From: Megalopta genalis
Taxonomy: Eukaryota; Arthropoda; Insecta; Hymenoptera; Halictidae
Reading direction: 5' to 3'
DNA: 64,000 bases
Assembly (NCBI RefSeq): GCF_051020955.1
Contig: NW_027476099.1
Location: forward strand, 1,226,001-1,290,000
A program made the position numbers and the translations under genes. The notes beneath the pieces are model-generated. The model saw only the letters and a program-made list of their open reading frames with translations, was not told the origin of the DNA and searched no databases. Shown one piece after another: positions 62,221 through 64,000 of the stretch (position 1 is the first letter of the stretch; the number at the start of each line of letters is the position of its first letter).

Positions 62221-64000
62221 GATCATTTGTTCATTTGTTCACTTGTTCACTTGCTCATTTGTTCGTTTGTTCACTTCATTTCTTCATTTCTTCATTTGTT
62301 CATTTGTTCATTTGTTCATTTGTTCATTTGTCCATTTGTTCATTTGTCCACTTGTTCATTTGTTCATTTGTTCATTTGTTCATTTGTTCATTCGTTCATT
62401 TGTTCATTCGTTCATTTGTTCATTCGTTCATTTGTTCATTTGTTCATTTGTTCATTTCTCCATTTGTTCAATTGTTCATTTGTTCATTTGTTCATTTGTT
62501 CACTTGTTTACTTGTTTACTTGTTCATTTGTTCATTTGTTCATTTGTTCATTTGTTCATTTGTTCATTTGTTCATTTGTTCATTTGTTCATTTGATCATT
62601 TGATCATTTGTTCATTTGTTTACTTGTTCACTTGCTCATTTGTTCGTTTGTTCATTTGTTCATTTGTTCATTTGTTCATTTGTTCATTTGTTCATTTTGT
62701 TCATTTGTTCATTTGTCCATTCGTTCATTTGTCCACTTGTTCATTTGTTCATTTGTTCATTTGTTCATTCGTTCATTTGTTCATTTGTTCATTTGTTCAT
62801 TCGTTCATTTGTTCATTTGTTCATTTGTTCATTTGTTCACTCGTTCATTTGTTCATTTGTTCATTTGTTCATCTGTTCATTTGTTCATTTGTTCATTTGT
62901 TCATTTGTTCACTTGTTCATTTGTTCATTTGTTCATTTGTTCATTTGTTCATTTGTTCATTTGTTCATTTGTTCATTTGTTCATTTGTTCATTTGTTCAT
63001 TTGTTCATTTGTTCATTTGTTCATTTGTTCATTTGTTCATTTGTTCATCTGTTCATTTGTTCATTTGTTCCTTCGTTCATTTGTCTATTCGCTCATTTGT
63101 TCATTTGTTCATTCGTTCATTTGTTCATTTGTTCATTTGTTCATTTGTTCATTCGTTCATTTGTTCATTTGTTCATTCGTTCATTTGTCTATTCGCACAT
63201 TTGTTCATTTGTACATTTGTTCATTTGTTCATTTGTTCTTTTGTTCATTTGTTCATTTGTTCATTTGTTCATTTGTTCATTTGTTCACTTGTTTACTTGT
63301 TTACTTGTTCATTTGTTCATTTGTTCATTTGTTCATTTGTTCATTTGATCATTTGATCATTTGTTCATTTGTTTACTTGTTCACTTGCTCATTTGTTCAT
63401 TTGTTCATTTGTTCATTTGTTCATTTGTTCATTCGTTCATTTGTTCATTTGTTCATTTGTCCATTTGTTCATTTGTCCACTTGTTCATTTGTTCATTTGT
63501 TCATTTGTTCATTTGTTCATTCGTTCATTTGTTCATTCATTCATTTGTTCATTTGTTCATTTGTTCATTTGTTCATTTGTTCATTTGTTCATTTGTTCAT
63601 TTGTTCATTCGTTCATTTGTTCATTCGTTCATTTGTTCATTTGTTCATTTGTTCATTTGTTCATTTGTTCATCTGTTCATTTGTTCATTTGTTCATTTGT
63701 TCATTTGTTCATTTGTTCATTCGTTCATTTGTTCATTCGTTCATTTGTTCATTTGTTCATTTGTTCATTTGTTCATTTGTTCATTTGTTCATTTGTTCAT
63801 TTGTTCATTTGTTCATTTGTTCATTTGTTCATTTGTTCATTTGTTCATTTGTTCATTTGTTCATTTGTTCATTTGTGCATTTGTTCATTTGTTCATTCGT
63901 GCATTTGTTCATTTGTTCATTTGATCATTTGTTCATTTGTTCATTTGTTCATTTGTTCATTTGTTCATTTGTTCATTTGTTCATTTGTTCATTTGTTCAT
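62221..64000. repeat. Family A' block running off the right edge
   Basis: The CACTTCATTTC cassette near 62,272, TTTACTTG pairs near 62,508 and 63,290, CATTTTGTTC near 62,694, CATCTG units, CCTTCG with CGCAC and TGTACATTTG, and GATCATTTGATC near 62,593 and 63,348 follow the order of 9,971-11,640. The final GTGC pair and GATC near 63,877-63,924 replace the canonical run found at the matching place near 11,650-11,750. The last bases are canonical repeat, so the array continues beyond the window. Confidence 0.82.

Larger units (their letters stand above)
1..64000. repeat. Octanucleotide satellite array (CATTTGTT)n, about 8,000 units
   Basis: Every part of the window resolves into 8-base units CATTTGTT or one- to three-base variants of it. 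The unit holds five T and one each of C, A and G, so the forward strand is about 60% T and GC is about 25%. Common variants are CATTCGTT, CACTTGTT, CATTTGCT, CATTTGTC, CCTTCGTT, CGTTTGTT, CATTTCTT, CATTTGAT, CATTTATT, CATATGTT, CATGTGTT, CAATTGTT and CATTTTTT. T-to-C changes predominate. A few units of 5, 7 or 9 bases shift the register. The array starts and stops inside repeat at both edges, so its true length is unknown. The sequence shows the repeat directly; a heterochromatic location is inference from size and purity. Confidence 0.99.

Noticed and set aside
4..63924. Dozens of long forward open frames (hundreds to 2,542 codons) encoding HLFICSFV repeats
   Set aside because: The same peptide appears in all three frames. 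Starts are TTG, stops are chance variants, and there is no ribosome-binding, splice or conservation evidence. The frames are a property of an 8-base unit without forward stops.
2514..63930. TGATCA, CATATG, CAATTG and TGTACA palindromes as binding or att sites
   Set aside because: Each is a single-base change of the octamer, occurs many times in repeated cassettes and has no partner gene. They are useful as map markers only.
1..64000. CRISPR array
   Set aside because: There are no distinct repeats and spacers; every position is the same octamer or a point variant.
1..64000. Telomeric repeat
   Set aside because: The unit is not G-rich on either strand, does not match the TTAGGG-type families, and shows internal cassettes and ~13 kb superunits unlike terminal telomere repeat.
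1..64000. Promoters, tRNA genes, riboswitches or origins
   Set aside because: The sequence has almost no complexity beyond the octamer. I saw no cloverleaf, no inverted repeat longer than a few bases and no AT-rich element distinct from the repeat itself.
1..64000. Transposon or retroelement remnants seeding the array
   Set aside because: No terminal repeats, target-site duplications, coding remnants or poly(A) tails are visible; variant cassettes are all explained as altered octamers.

Overview
The whole 64 kb window is one uninterrupted satellite DNA array. The basic unit is the octamer CATTTGTT (AACAAATG on the other strand), present in roughly 8,000 tandem copies running from the first base to the last, so the array extends beyond both ends. 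I found no single-copy sequence, protein-coding gene, RNA gene, transposon, CRISPR array or origin. An array of this size and purity is typical of eukaryotic heterochromatin (pericentromere, a sex chromosome or a similar region) resolved by long reads. Nothing here identifies the species, and a bacterial source looks very unlikely.

The many long forward open frames are a by-product of the unit. Eight bases is not a multiple of three, so all three forward frames cycle through the same 24-base, eight-codon period and read the same peptide, HLFICSFV, with no stop. On the reverse strand every frame meets TGA once per 24 bases. The apparent proteins begin at TTG rather than ATG and end where a variant unit happens to create TGA, TAA or TAG. 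No ribosome-binding site, splice pattern or unique domain supports any of them.

The information in the window lies in the arrangement of variant units, which form nested higher-order repeats. Four variant families alternate. Family C (cassette GTGCGATTG, then TCTATTCGCTC, TTAATTCG and GCCTATTCGCTC) fills about 1-2,240, 6,120-9,970, 42,920-53,380 and 60,060-62,220. Family A (GATCATTTG, CACTTGTT, GCTCATTTG, CGTTTGTT, then CATTTCTT units, with TTTACTTG and GTCCACTTG) fills about 2,240-6,120, 9,970-12,480, 53,380-57,540 and 62,220-64,000. Family D (CAGTTGTTCCTTCG, TACAATTG, TTTTTTCAATTG, GTTGATTTG and a 7-base unit) fills about 12,480-16,620. Families D, F and E make up the centre.

The centre, about 16,620-42,920, is a tandem duplication of a ~13 kb superunit: copy 1 is about 16,620-29,460 and copy 2 about 29,641-42,920. 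Their markers are collinear at offsets that drift between about 12.74 and 13.46 kb in steps of whole octamers. Each superunit contains two copies of a ~1.4 kb F block spaced 6.0-7.0 kb apart, with a D section between them and an E section after the second. The layout therefore has at least four levels: 8 bp unit, 0.4-1.5 kb cassettes, ~6-7 kb half-unit and ~13 kb superunit. This is the outcome expected from repeated unequal exchange and slippage acting on a simple satellite. Offsets below were worked out by eye from marker positions, and block edges inside runs of identical octamers are uncertain by tens of bases.
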